NCBI GenBank assembly: GCA_037043015.1
Contig: CM073330.1
Coordinates: 14,774,512-14,838,511 of the forward strand
Direction of reading: 5' to 3'
DNA: 64,000 nt
DNA from: Bryum argenteum
Lineage: Eukaryota; Streptophyta; Bryopsida; Bryales; Bryaceae
Shown: piece after piece, positions 1-11,231 of the stretch
Layout of the letters: each line of letters begins with the position of its first letter
How positions within the stretch are numbered: the first letter of the stretch is position 1
The notes under the pieces: generated by a model
Told to the model about the DNA's origin: nothing
The model's database searches: none
The model's input: the letters and a program-made list of their open reading frames with translations, nothing else
Translations under genes and position numbers: made by a program

Positions 1-2260
1 GATGGTCTAATTATCTCTTAGTAAAAATATTTTACACGGTATAAATATATTATCTCATGTGCAACGCGATGTTAATAATGCCCATGAATGTGGTGGCCTT
101 GGTGCAACATTACTAGTTTAAATTGTCGCTTGATGAGATCACAAGGATAGAAAGAATTAGACAAAGTCTTTGTCAAATATGCGTTGAAGATAACAAGATT
201 ATCTCTTAGGAAATATGTCTCAGAAAGCTCTTGATAATTGGAAATTCTAGTCTTGGTTTCACATCACAAGAGCTCATGCTATCAACACGGTTTCTTCTTC
301 CATATACTCTATATGCTCCAGGGAGGATTTTTGCTTTGCTATAAATCTATACTCTTGTACGATTCATATTATGTTCTACTCCCATAAATCATTGGATAGA
401 CTTCCAAAAGAATACTCTGAGCAATCTGCAAGAATAAAAATGTAAAATCAAATTTTTAGCACCATTCATTTTTAAGTATTGGTTATTGGTTATTTCTCAT
501 TGCATCTCAAAGAACAAAATATACTTGTTGGAGAAATGGTGGAGGATTTCATTTGCACAATTTTTAAGGAAGTTTTTAATCCATGTTCAATAGTTATTAC
601 TACTTTCTGCCCTCATTCTCAAATTGTTAAAGACGCTAAAGTCTCAGAATTACTTGTAATTTAGCATGAAACATTTGATTGGGAGGAGAAGAAAATAGCA
701 ACTCTAAAAGTGTAATTTCTCCGATTGTTTGGTATTTGGATACAATCTTCTTATCTCAAACATGTCCTAGAGTCAAATGTAACTATGTCTTCACAATGTT
801 TTACCTTGAATCTTAGACTCTGTACTCTCCACCTATAAATGTGATCTTGGTTTACCTTAAAATTTTATAATACAACTTACAGTATAAGTCATAAACACCA
901 ATTGAATTTGTACTTGAAGAATATTAATTGAACAACAATTCACTTGTGCTTGAACAATATTACTTGTATGCATGTCTACACATTCATGATCACCTAATAA
1001 TCAATGGAGAATCTGAAGCAAAGTTGCTAATAAGTATTATGTCATTGTTAACTTGGCAATAATCTGTAGAAAAATTTTCAAATATAATCACCATTAATTC
1101 TTGTGAAACTTTTGTAAAGTGGATACTCAAAGAATTGGTCGAGGTCTATCTATAAGAATTTCTGAAATTTAAAAATAAGGAGATACATTAGAATTCAAAT
1201 TTTATTTTCTACAGAGTCTTATTTAAATTTTAATTTTAATACTTGTAAGTGATAAAATAGCTATTACCTCTTCTTTTAAAGAAGATATTTCGGAACAAAA
1301 CATTTAGTATATTATTAGTGGGACAAAACAGGTAGTTTAATATTTCAGAGAAATGACATATAAATTTTTGCCTCTTATCAACTATGCAATCTCATAGTAG
1401 ACTTATTGTATGTCATGAGGGCCAAATTTTGAGTTATGAAGCCTCATCCATTGAAAGATCATCACCAGTGGAAATGAGGCTCTAGTAAAGTCTTGAGTAT
1501 GCGCGGAAGTAAAGACAAAGGCAATATACTCAAGATTGAGTTTGCATTCAGTGCCAATACAAGCGACCTACTCTTGTAGATTAGGGTTGGATGAGTTTTA
1601 AGATCAAACATTAAGATAAAATTGTGTAATGAATTTTGAGAACCACATTGAGTGCACCATCTTGGCCACTTGTGCAAAGGCTCATCTCAAAAGCCTGATC
1701 CCTGCTACCTCGCCCATCGAGTACAGACAAAGAGTGAGTTTTATTGCCGTTTGAGCTACTTTCAAAAGAAAGGCACCGGATCAGGCCCAAGAACAATTCT
1801 GGTACCCCTAATCTAACTACCAAAATTTATATAATTTTTTTTTTAATGATCAATGGAAGGTCTGGGAACGCAACCAACTACGAAAAAAATGACGAATCAC
1901 TTAAAATGTGCATATTGTTGGTGAATCCGGCCTGCAGACACCAAGTCCCAGGATTCTAGTGCATATGCGAGGCGAGAAAGTGCAGCAGTAGCTTGAGAGT
2001 GGCAGAGGCTATGTCATCCCTCAATCAGGTTTTGTTGGATGTGCAAGGGTCATCCAAATCGCTTACCCGACTGTAGGCGATTGTACTTTAGTCGGTCTAC
2101 CTTTTCCTGATGAAGTTTTATTTCTAGTCACATTACACCCTAGACAGAAGATTCAATGCAGTCGTACGGTGTGGATGGTCCATTTAGTGATACTTTCTTC
2201 ATCAAATGGGTATTTCATATGATGTTACTATATCAATTTAGAAGGATTTTCACATCAATA
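1..2260. other. AT-rich intergenic DNA, no gene seen
   Basis: Only short open frames without recognisable protein motifs occur here (for example 479-664 on the plus strand). Stops are frequent in all frames and composition is AT-rich. I see no RNA gene and no clear terminal inverted repeats in this stretch. Confidence 0.6.
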
Positions 2261-2271
2261 TTAGCAAGTTA

Positions 2272-2370
2272 TTGCTCACTGATTCCATCTTTTCAACGCA
2301 TGTTTACAATTAACCGTCTGCTTGTGATTCCTTACAATTTACGCGTAGAAAAGATGGAATCAGTGAGCAA
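2272..2370. repeat. 23-bp perfect inverted repeat (hairpin)
   Basis: The 23 bases at 2272-2294 are the exact reverse complement of 2348-2370, leaving a 53-base loop. Just downstream, a stretch of about 29 bases from about 2312 is repeated imperfectly from about 2428. It could be a foldback relic or a small hairpin transcript; nothing in the sequence decides between them. Confidence 0.6.
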
Positions 2371-2760
2371 TTGCAATCAACCGTAGTAAAGATCCCATCT
2401 TTACTCGTAGTAAAGATTGATACAATCAGCCGTCTCCTTGTGATCCCTTACAATTTTGCACACTTAGCCAGAGAACAGGGGGGGGGAAATCGACCAATTA
2501 CAGGTTACAGATGATCAGATCCTTTTACAAAGTGTGACGAAATTAGGGCAATCAACCTGGAGAGTAACAATATTCGTTAACAATGATATATCTCATTCAC
2601 ATGCACGTAAAATGTCGCAGGAACAGGTCAATGAAGTTTGTGATGACAGTACCAAAGAGTGTAGAACATGTTGCAATGGTTTGGCATGAAGTATACCAAG
2701 ATAAAGAATGTTTACAAAGGAGAAGTTTGTACAAAGAATCGGACCTCGGCTACAATCAAC

Positions 2761-3628
2761 CTAACTACACTCGATGGGAGCAGGAGGAGCTTTCCACTGC
2801 TCATGAGGACGAGGAGGTGAGCTTTCCATGGGACTCAGCCCATCGTCAAGCTCCACCGGCTCCGAAATCCTCACAGGAGAATCACTCCCCATCGCCACAT
2901 CAGCAATCGAGGCTGCCGGAACCTCAGCATCCATCACCATAGGGTTAACCACACTCGGAGTTGGAGCAGGTGTCTCGTTGAAGACGATGGGGAACTTCGT
3001 CACACGAGGCTTGTCGGCCAGAATATTCCGTTGCACTCTGTCGATTAGTACTCTCGTGGGTGGCTCCTCACGTAACGCTTCGTCGACATATTCGTTGCTC
3101 ACGTAATAGCCTACACGAAGAAACTCTTGCCCCACGTAGGAGCATGTCAGTAGGAGTACTGTTACTCCGATGATGTCTTCCTCGGGAATCTTTGATGGCT
3201 CTGGAGGATCCGCCTGCACAATCGAGGGAGAACATTTAGAACGTCTTGCTCCTGTGGGCACGTCATGCTCATCATACCGTTGAATTGAAGAGTGCTTTAC
3301 CTGAAAGACGAATCTGTAGTTCCCAACGTTCACAGGCCCCACAAGTACGCTTTCCAAAACCTGGTCATACTTCTCGTCCTCGGCGGAGCCCACGTATATC
3401 AGCTTCCACTCCAGATCTGTTTATAACTTACATTAGTACAAAACAACGGAGAAGTGCCGAAGGAAACAATGGAGAAGCACTGGGACAGGGGGATTGAGTG
3501 GCAATGTGGGAGGACTCACCATCTTTAAGAGGGACGAGACACTCATAAGAGATTTCGAACTGAAACGGATTCAGGAACATGGAGGGGTTGTCCAGCACGG
3601 TCACATTCGTCACATTTACGGCGCTCAT
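2761..3628 (-). CDS. ASF1: ASF1-type histone H3-H4 chaperone (three exons)
   Basis: Anti-silencing function 1 chaperones bind H3-H4 dimers in the nucleus and pass them to CAF-1 and HIRA during nucleosome assembly. Exons on the minus strand: 3520-3628, 3301-3416 and 2761-3213, giving 225 residues. Both introns are GT-AG: 103 bases at 3417-3519, and 87 bases at 3214-3300. The second is a multiple of three and stop-free, so retention would insert 29 residues. The first 150 or so residues follow the family closely: LDNPSMFLNPFQFEISYECL near the start, EWKLIYVGSAEDEKYDQ, the core strands around VGVTVLLLTCSY-like text, and RNILADKPRVTKFPI at the end of the immunoglobulin-like core. The C-terminal tail of about 70 residues is acidic and Pro/Ser-rich, as in plant ASF1. 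Start chosen at the ATG opening MSAVNVTNVTVLD. No lesion seen. Confidence 0.95.
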
Positions 3629-3904
3629 TGTCGCAAGCTTCTATAACATGCCAAAATCAAATGATGCTAATTCCTCAGAGTAGCTACCCCTAAAATCTGA
3701 TTTCTCTGTTGCATCAGAGCCTGAAAACTTCCATCACCCAAGCAGTCCCCCTGCTTCCTGAGCTCGCTCCAGCCACGAAGAGCTTCCCACAGCTTCCGAA
3801 GAAAAGTTCACACCACTCTGCGATTCTGAATTCGCTACTGCTGACCAAATTGCGAGGCTGTTGCAGCAGTGGCTCTAGAAGCAATGGATATGGGGCAGAA
3901 TTGA

Positions 3905-3912
3905 GCGGGAAA
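3905..3912 (-). promoter_or_regulatory. E2F-type site upstream of ASF1
   Basis: Read on the gene's strand the eight bases are TTTCCCGC, the canonical E2F element, 277 bases upstream of the ASF1 start codon. It probably lies in the 5' UTR or core promoter. Plant ASF1 genes are known E2F targets, so the match is meaningful, but binding is inferred. Confidence 0.55.
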
Positions 3913-3976
3913 TTGCACAGATTGATGCCTCAGAAAGAGAGAGATGCGACGGCGTGAACAATGCAGTGCAGGCAAA

Positions 3977-3984
3977 GTATTTAA
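3977..3984 (-). promoter_or_regulatory. Possible TATA-like element of ASF1
   Basis: On the gene's strand this reads TTAAATAC, about 350 bases upstream of the start codon, in an otherwise GC-richer stretch between the two E2F-type sites. It is a weak match and the transcription start is unknown. Confidence 0.25.
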
Positions 3985-4105
3985 GGCGCGATGTGAGAGC
4001 TGTTGAGAAGCGCGGGTGCAAATATGGCGGGGAGTGGTTAGCGCGGGTAATCGCAGGGATTCAAAGGGAAAAGAACGCGGGAGACTGCCACGTCAAGCAA
4101 TTGAA

Positions 4106-4113
4106 TTTCGCGC
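4106..4113. promoter_or_regulatory. Second E2F-type site upstream of ASF1
   Basis: TTTCGCGC, matching the E2F consensus TTTSSCGC, lies 478 bases upstream of the ASF1 start codon inside a locally GC-rich segment with several further GCGC/GCGGG words. Two consensus sites about 200 bases apart suggest S-phase regulated expression. Confidence 0.5.
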
Positions 4114-4321
4114 GCTGAGAAAACCGAGGGAAACTCAAGGCTGAAGCGACAGAGTGGATGAATGCTGGATGCACCTTGGATGAATATCCAAATCTGGGGT
4201 TAGTAACGGGTATGGGCTATTAGCGCACATCTGGTCAGAGTTTTATTTTGCCTCCAACGGACCTTGGGCTTTTGTCGGTTGCCGTTGAGTCCTAATTTAT
4301 TTCTTTTGATCTTTTATGGCC

Positions 4322-5100
4322 TAAGGTAGAGGAACCCATAGTCGATAAGTTAAGGCGATTCGCATAGTAGAAGTTGTATTACTCATGGGGAGAAATTTTT
4401 CTCGTATAAGGAAATAAGGTTTAGGTAGAATGCACATTTTTCCAAAATTTTTTTCTCAAAATTGAAATTACTACAAATTAAAAAGGTGAAAAGTTGATCC
4501 GGACTAGTTACCAATATGTAGCTTCACCTGTACCCGATAACTATAAGACTAGTTCACAAACACAAAGTCACTAATTCCCGTGATGGAAACTGATGTAATT
4601 GAGCTAACCACATAACTAATAGTTGATACTGTCGTTCACTACACTAAATTTGATAATTAGTGTTAGATTATTATAAGATTTGAAAATGCTATAAGTTTTT
4701 ACTTTTGTTTACAAAATTTACCAAGAGCATTGATTCTCATACTATATAAGGACCCCCATCTTGGCTAATATAGTGGGTAAAATTATTGAACAACAGTAAA
4801 AACTTATAACATGTTTATGTAAATTAGTGTATCTAACACTAATTATCAAATTTAGTGTAGTGGCCGGTCATGCTTAAAGCCGAGCAAAAGGCTAACAATA
4901 ACCAAGCCACCTAATTTTGCTGCTTAATTTAGTGCAGCCATTCTAAAATTGGAAGCCACCATGCACAATCACAGAAAGTTGCCATGATTTTCAGTATTTG
5001 CCAAAACCAAATGCCGACAATTGGTCAATCAGACCCTGACAATTGGGGAGTCTACAACTTGGGCATGGGGACCATATCGACTATGGGTTCCTCTACCTTA
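4322..5100. mobile_element. TA-flanked MITE, 779 bp
   Basis: The ends are exact inverted repeats of 23 bases beginning AGGTAGAGGAACCCATAG (4324-4346 and 5076-5098), each bordered by TA (4322-4323 and 5099-5100). No coding capacity. TA duplication suggests the Tc1/mariner superfamily. The AGGTAGA tip is shared with the element at 36422-36814. It encloses a separate mini-element with CACTA-type ends. Confidence 0.75.
4637..4862. mobile_element. Nested 226-bp element with CACTA ends
   Basis: A 32-base perfect inverted repeat begins CACTACACTAAATTTG at 4637 and ends at 4862. A second internal inverted pair (TATAAGTTTTTAC and its complement) lies further in, so the whole unit can fold back. The CACTA tips suggest a miniature En/Spm derivative, but the flanking triplets GTT and GCC do not match, so no target duplication is visible. 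Confidence 0.6.
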
Positions 5101-5108
5101 ATCATGGC

Positions 5109-5854
5109 TTAACCCTAGAACGTCGGAGCCCATAACCGTGGCCTGAACTTTGATATGTCTTACTCTGAATCCTCCATTTCGCCACTTTACCTGAAAGTAA
5201 AATATTTTATTTTATTTTTCGTAGATGTGATCACATGCTTTTCATATGCTGTAAAAATTTCAGATTTTTTTGGGAAGATTTGAAATTCAAGTGAATTTTC
5301 AAAGAAAAACCAAAAATAATTCATATCAAATACAAATCACTTTCAAAAAATCTGAAATTTTTGGAATAAGGGGACATTGTAGTGAAGAATAGCATGGTGT
5401 AATCCATGGTTTCGTGTCATGCTATATTTGAAAATTGAGAAAGAGACCCTATAGGCATGTAAACTTAAGGTGTCAAGAAATCACTAGATATTAGGAATTT
5501 CTTGAAATTCTAACTTGGAGTAGAAACAAGACTTGGTAAGATTCATTTTATGAATTGAGCTTGAACTCAAAAGAGATCATTTAGTTGCCTAAATTTGAGA
5601 CTTAATAAAAGTAGGAAAAAGTTGCAGAAATGCACTGTGTGATGACTTGTTTTTAACCATTCTTTCAACTTTCATACCACATGTGATCTTAGGAAATACC
5701 TTAAATGACCTCAAATGAATTCCATGATATGCTATTATCATTCATAAATCCAATTACAAAAATCATGAATGAAATTCATCCCGCAATAATAGGTTACAGT
5801 GAAAATGTTCTGTTCATCGGACATAAAATGGCCGCTCCGACGTTCCAGGGTTAA
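5109..5854. mobile_element. piggyBac-type MITE with TTAA duplication
   Basis: Both ends carry TTAA (5109-5112 and 5851-5854). The inverted ends read CCCTAGAACGTCGGAGC on the left and CCCTGGAACGTCGGAGC on the right, one mismatch in 17. TTAA duplication plus CCC tips is the signature of the piggyBac superfamily. No transposase is encoded. It starts eight bases after the preceding TA-flanked MITE ends. Confidence 0.8.
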
Positions 5855-6470
5855 TCCCTTTGACGGATGTAAATGAAGTGCTCATGAGCTAAAATGTTAT
5901 TGTTCTTAATTACAATTTGTTTGCACATGATTGGGTTCATTTCTTAACAAAATAAAGTGGTTTTGGAATAAATACAGACGTCAAAGGATAGAGATAAATC
6001 AACTCCAAAACGAATGTCAAAGAATTATATTTTGGATTACAAGCCTGCAACTTTGAAGAGGCATAATTTTCTATTCCGAGTCTCTTTTGGACAGAAGTAA
6101 TTCTATTTGGGTCCCATATCAAGTCCAATTTGATTGGTAAAAGTTGCATACTCATATAAGAAAGTATGAATTTATGGCATGCATATTGGTGAATGCAACT
6201 CTTGTTTTTGGATTTTCAAACACATATCATGTTTTACCATCGCAAGCCAATTATGTGAAATCCAATCTCAATTTTCATGCTTTTGAAAGAAAATAAGCAT
6301 CATTTTCTTCGAATATATACCAACAACTTCGTAATTGGAAGATTTTTTGGTTTGAGTATTTTAGGTGTTGAATATTCAACAATGTTTCAATATTGAAATA
6401 ATAGAAAGTTCATGTGGTTTTCAAGGAGCGACATCTCCTTCATCCACCATTGGAATTTACCTTTGTTGGG
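5855..6470. other. Intergenic, nothing recognised
   Basis: AT-rich sequence between two TTAA-flanked elements. The minus-strand frame at 5937-6155 has no recognisable motif. Confidence 0.5.
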
Positions 6471-7856
6471 TTAACCTTTAAACGCCCTTGACAAAATTTG
6501 GGGGCAACCCGGCGGATGTGAAGGAGCATATACTTGAAATGAGCAGATGGATTGGTGGGGTCAAGGCTGCCGAAATGGAGTTGGATATTGTTCTTCTGTT
6601 CGGGCATGTACAAAGCGGAGAACGGGTCCGGTCTGCACCGAAGGCCCTTCATACCATTCCCACAAGTGTATGCCAAGTGGAGTAGGCCCTTCATACTTTT
6701 CCACATGTCAAATTTGGAGTGGAGTACATGGGTGTATATGGGATGTTGAGTCCACGGACGTTTACACTAGGTTTAGAGACATTTTGTGTAAACCCAAGAG
6801 ACATTTCGTGTAAGCCGAGGGCTTCGTATGTGTCATACAAAAATGCTATTAGGTAGTAAAGCCCATGGATTTATATGTAGAAATATTCCATACATATATT
6901 TATTCAAAGTAGGAATGCAAACATATAACACTTTTGCAATCAAATAAAATAAGATGTGTGGGTTATTTTATTGAGGGAAAAAGTGAGTACATTGGAATGT
7001 TAGAAAAAAGAAAGCATGAAATACATATGTAATTATGTTGAGTGAAGAGTTACAAAACACTCACCTTGGCAAACGGAGACATTGCAAGTAGGACAATACC
7101 ATTGTCTTACTTTCTTACAAATTACACATCGACGCCCAATAAGTTCATCATGCACTTTCCATGCCAGACGTCCCGTATGAAGTTGTTCAATTTGTCGCTA
7201 AATCCATGTGCATTCCCTTCGGCCCTTCGTTCCTTCCAATTCAATAATAATGCAATTTGTCTTCCAAAGGAGAGGAATTAGAAATTCCCCGAACCGGGAA
7301 CACTTGGTAAAAGAACGCCGGTTGGAAGCGGGAGCGACAACAAGCACTCTTCATCAAGCAATAACATAAACACTTTCACATTTTCTTCACTTTGACCTTG
7401 CGAGAAAACAAGCCAGTTTTTGAGTTCTTCTCTAAGAGCTGAACCACGGCTCTCCCGTCTACACGCATCACCCACTCCGGCGCCATCGCAGAGTCGTTGA
7501 GCAACCGAAACAATATGGTCCCAAGACACCTAAAAAAAGAGCTTTAGCTCTAACACAACATTGCACTAAAGTGACCCGTTGGGACTCAAAGACAGCTCTC
7601 AACCGTGATTGCAATTGCGATTTCTCGCCTCGGGGCAGCTCGACTCTTGCGACCTCGTGCACCGTATCAAGCGGAATGCAAAATGTGAATTGATTTCTTC
7701 ACAATTGCTCATGCAAATTATTGGGATGGATTGCTTGTCAGACGGTGACCAGTTTGATCCCAAGACATGACTGTTTCCAAGCAACAAACGCAGAGCTACA
7801 GTGCTTGAAAGTTCTGGAACAGGCCCCTCGGGCATGGTCGGGCGTTTAAGGGTTAA
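6471..7856. mobile_element. piggyBac-type non-autonomous element, 1.4 kb
   Basis: TTAA borders at 6471-6474 and 7853-7856. Inverted ends are CCTTTAAACGCCC (left) and CCCTTAAACGCCC (right), one mismatch in 13. The right subterminal region shares GC-rich words with the 33129 and 20109 elements. Several short open frames exist (for example 7278-7529 and 7599-7901 on the minus strand) but none resembles a transposase. Confidence 0.65.
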
Positions 7857-8505
7857 GTTCCAATTTGAATCTTGTTTTTGTGCTAGAAACCTTATATCCA
7901 TCTGTAATGTGAGGAACTAATGGCATTCATTTTGGTGCAGAGGGTATAGTTTGGACATTTTTTCCTTCGTAAAATTTGGGGCAATTTTCACCATTGCAAA
8001 GCCATTATTTGCACAAAGAAATGTTTTTCATGTTTTTCTTTGTTTGAGGTTGGTATTACATTGAGGGTAAAAAACTTTTTAGTTCACAATTTCTTCATTG
8101 CAAGAAGACTATAGGTAGAAAATGATTATTTTTGAAAATCTTCTTAGGTTATAACACATCACCCAACTCTAATATGTTTGTTAACAAAACAAAATCTAAA
8201 TAAAATTTTAATATAAAACACACCCAATCTTTTGTTCTCAAATTAATCACAGATTGTCAATATTCATGACAATCATCCTCAGTCTACAGCAAGTACACAA
8301 AAAAGACCATAGTACTCCGAACAACAACAACATCACTCTAAACAACATCACTCTAAAGCGATTGAAAAAGAAGTTGCGGTGTATTCATACAGTACAAGTA
8401 GCACTCACAGATTGAAGCGCATGATTCCCGGTTTTCAAATCTACTCTAATGTCCCCTATTTCACAATTACATACAATGGACTACAATGCGGGATCGGTTT
8501 AGACT
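7857..8505. other. 3' flank of the kaurene oxidase gene
   Basis: AT-rich; presumably holds the 3' UTR of the P450 gene that ends at 8506. No further gene seen, and no confident polyadenylation signal picked. Confidence 0.45.
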
Positions 8506-11231
8506 TCAAGGTAATCTGGTGGAAACTCGCGGCGTGCCGACGCATGTGAGCGGCCTTAGCTTGTGCGTGGTCAAGTACACAACATCGTCCAATTGCTCAT
8601 TCATGCCCTTCATTTCTGCGGGCGACAATCGCCACTCGCAATGTTGCACCAAGGCCGCCACATTCATGGGAATTATCGACATCGCCTGGCGCAATACCCA
8701 CAGAAAATTCCATCAGAGCCAGCTCCGAACGCATGGAAAGCTAGTCTGATTGCAATGGAGAGACTGAGCCAGCTCCGGAATAGAGATGGAAGCTATGGAC
8801 AGGGTGAGAGATTGAGATACCTGGTTGATACCGGCGCACATTCGCTTTCCCGCACCGAACGGCATAAGCTGAAAGTTCTTGAATCCCATGTCGACGTTGT
8901 CTAGGCCCAGCATGCGCTCCGGATTCCAGACGTCGGGGTCGCTCCACACTGCTGGATCCTTAGCTATGGCGTACAAGTTCACCAGGACCTGCAATAACAA
9001 GCTAAGCTTAGCAACAATCGATATTGAGCGACGAGGCTTCGGAAACGGAGATTGGTGTGCTTGATACCTGGGATCCTTTGGGGACGTCGTAGCCGCCGAG
9101 GGTGATGTCCTCCTCCACCAGGCGCGCCGGCACGATGGGCACGGGCGGATACTGCCGGAGAGTCTCCTTAATCACGGCCTTCAAGTAGGGCATTTTCGGC
9201 AAATCATCCTCGGTCACCATACGCTCCATCCCCACAACGCTCTCAATCTCCCGGAGGAGCTTCTCTTGTCGCTTCGGGTCTTTCGCGATCTCGTACATGA
9301 TCCATTCGGAGGTCACGAGCGTGGTGTCGCTGGACTCGATGATGGGCTCCCACAACGACATCTCCACTTGCTTCTCCGTCAGGTGCGTGGCTTCCCCGAT
9401 CACGTAGTCCGCATAGTATCGCGATGCCCCGCCCTGCACAAGCGGAATAGTCAGAATGGTGCGCGCGCATTCGGGAGTGAGGAAAGGGATGGTTCTGGAC
9501 TGGGTGGGACCTGGAGATAGCTGGGGCGTTGGCGCTGCGCTCGGATGAGGGCCTTCATGATGCAGTTGCGCCGGTAATCGACACTCCGAATCCCGTTCTC
9601 GACGCGCCGGTTGGGAATCCATCTGAGCGCTGGGAAGAAGTCGCGCCAGTCTACGTCGATGACGGCGTGAAGCGGATCTACCACGAGCGCCTGGAAAATC
9701 TCCCATGTGCCCATGCGTACTCCGAGCTCCGGCACTTCGATATCGTCCGGCACGTATCCCCATATCTGTTCAATGTCCCACTATCAATTTTGTTTCCTGA
9801 TCGAATTCTTGAGTAGCCAGCCCGATCCCTGCCGTTGTGGAGTGGTTATTTCGAAATGGGCTGGGAGGAGTACCTGGTTCATTGCGAAGGGGAAGAGGGC
9901 TTTCTCGATGTAACGGCGGACGTTGATGACTCCAGTAGAATTCGGAAACGAATGCAATTCGGTTAGCACTCCATCCAACATGCCCGTGAGCGCCTCGTCA
10001 CGCATGTCGCGGTTTCTGGTCTGCACACATGCGCACACAGAGAGCATGAGCACTCATCATGATGCCATTTGAAACAAGTGTTGGAGGTCTATATGAATTT
10101 CATGGTACCTGTGTGTTGGGACCAAGCAGGTTGGCAGTGAGGATCTTCTTCAGCATGCGGTGCTCGGCTCCGTAGTCGGACATGGCCACCATGGTCTTGT
10201 CCCGGGTCAATGTGCGCAGCGCAAACGGCATCTTCCGCGACGAGATCGACGCGAACTTCGTCACCATCGCCTGCCATCATCGATGCACATTCAAACTCTC
10301 GTTTCATTACAGCACTTCCTCTCACTTCCTCATTCGCTACAGAATGTGAACAACACTGCCGCATTCGATACTTCAAACTAAAATCGAAAACAGAGTATGA
10401 GGTCACAAGCTCTATTCGTAGTTTGTCCACTGTACGCTGCTCCAAAGTATGACCAGTTCAGTGTGACAACCATGCTGTGAGGTGCATGTTACCGGGAGTC
10501 GGGAAAACAGAGCTCAGATGAGCATTAGGACCACAATGTGTAGTATCAGCCATGCACAGTACCTCCTTAGCAATGTCAGAATTGTTGATGACGACTTGAA
10601 AGACTTGTCCGACTTGAATGGTGAAAATTGGACCATGTTCATGCGCCCAAGTTGTGAAGGTGCGGTGTGGTTTCTTTTCCGTCAATTGCAGCAAGTTGCC
10701 CAACAATGGAAGTCCCCCAGGTATTGCTGCACAACAACACAACAACACAACTCCTCATAAGCCTCACATACTTCCAATCACAGAAGTGCCGAACATCATC
10801 TATTTCACAAGCCAAATACATTACATTTCGTTTCTTCACCATGCAATTCTATTACATAACAAAACTCCACAGTTCCAGCAACCCCAGATGGGGTATATTT
10901 CTTCGAATAACCTGGTATTATGCTAATTTGTCCATGTATTACAACCATAATTTCTCCAATTTAGTATGAGAATCTCAAAAAGAATGACTCCGTTTTTCTG
11001 AAGTCAAAGCAGGGTGGGGTGCTCAGTACTTGGAGGAAGTCGCTTCTTAGCACCGAGGCACATGCGGGAGACGAGCAGGAAGAGCCAAGCGAGAGTGAGC
11101 GTGATGATCACGGTGTTGGCCGAGATTTCCTCGCCCACCATGACCTTCACTGCCGACGGCAGCCCCGGCGGCATGGATTGCATGGCCTCCGTCCATTGTT
11201 GCCGCAAGTGCGTACTCCACAACTTCGCCAT
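8506..11231 (-). CDS. ent-kaurene oxidase-like cytochrome P450 (CYP701 type), eight exons
   Basis: Kaurene oxidase converts ent-kaurene to ent-kaurenoic acid in three oxidations, at plastid or ER membranes, ahead of gibberellins. Minus-strand exons: 11030-11231, 10563-10726, 10109-10270, 9874-10020, 9511-9765, 9068-9433, 8821-8988, 8506-8685, giving 547 residues with every junction in phase and GT-AG. A hydrophobic anchor lies near residues 38-57. The hinge LPPTIPGGLPLLGNLLQL is typical of CYP701. The I-helix threonine motif is SSDTT (344-348), ExxR is ETLR (400-403), the PER box is NPER (about 454-457), and the haem loop FGAGKRMC places the cysteine at 483. VDWRDFFPALRWIPN also matches kaurene oxidases. 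CYP88 kaurenoic acid oxidase is the main alternative and fits less well. No lesion visible. Confidence 0.92.

Noticed and set aside
2583..2942. Plus-strand 119-codon ORF
   Set aside because: Its second half is antisense to the ASF1 last exon, and the first half has no recognisable motif.
3709..3957. 82-codon plus-strand ORF upstream of ASF1
   Set aside because: It lies across the likely ASF1 promoter/5' UTR in antisense, has no domain, and overlaps the E2F-type site.
9266..9816. Plus-strand ORFs across the P450 region
   Set aside because: Antisense to kaurene oxidase exons 5 and 6; no recognisable product.
8506..11231. Annotation of the P450 as kaurenoic acid oxidase (CYP88) or another clan member
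   Set aside because: The proline hinge with PGGLPLLGNLLQL, the VDWRDFFP..WIPN block and the eight-exon layout fit CYP701 better.
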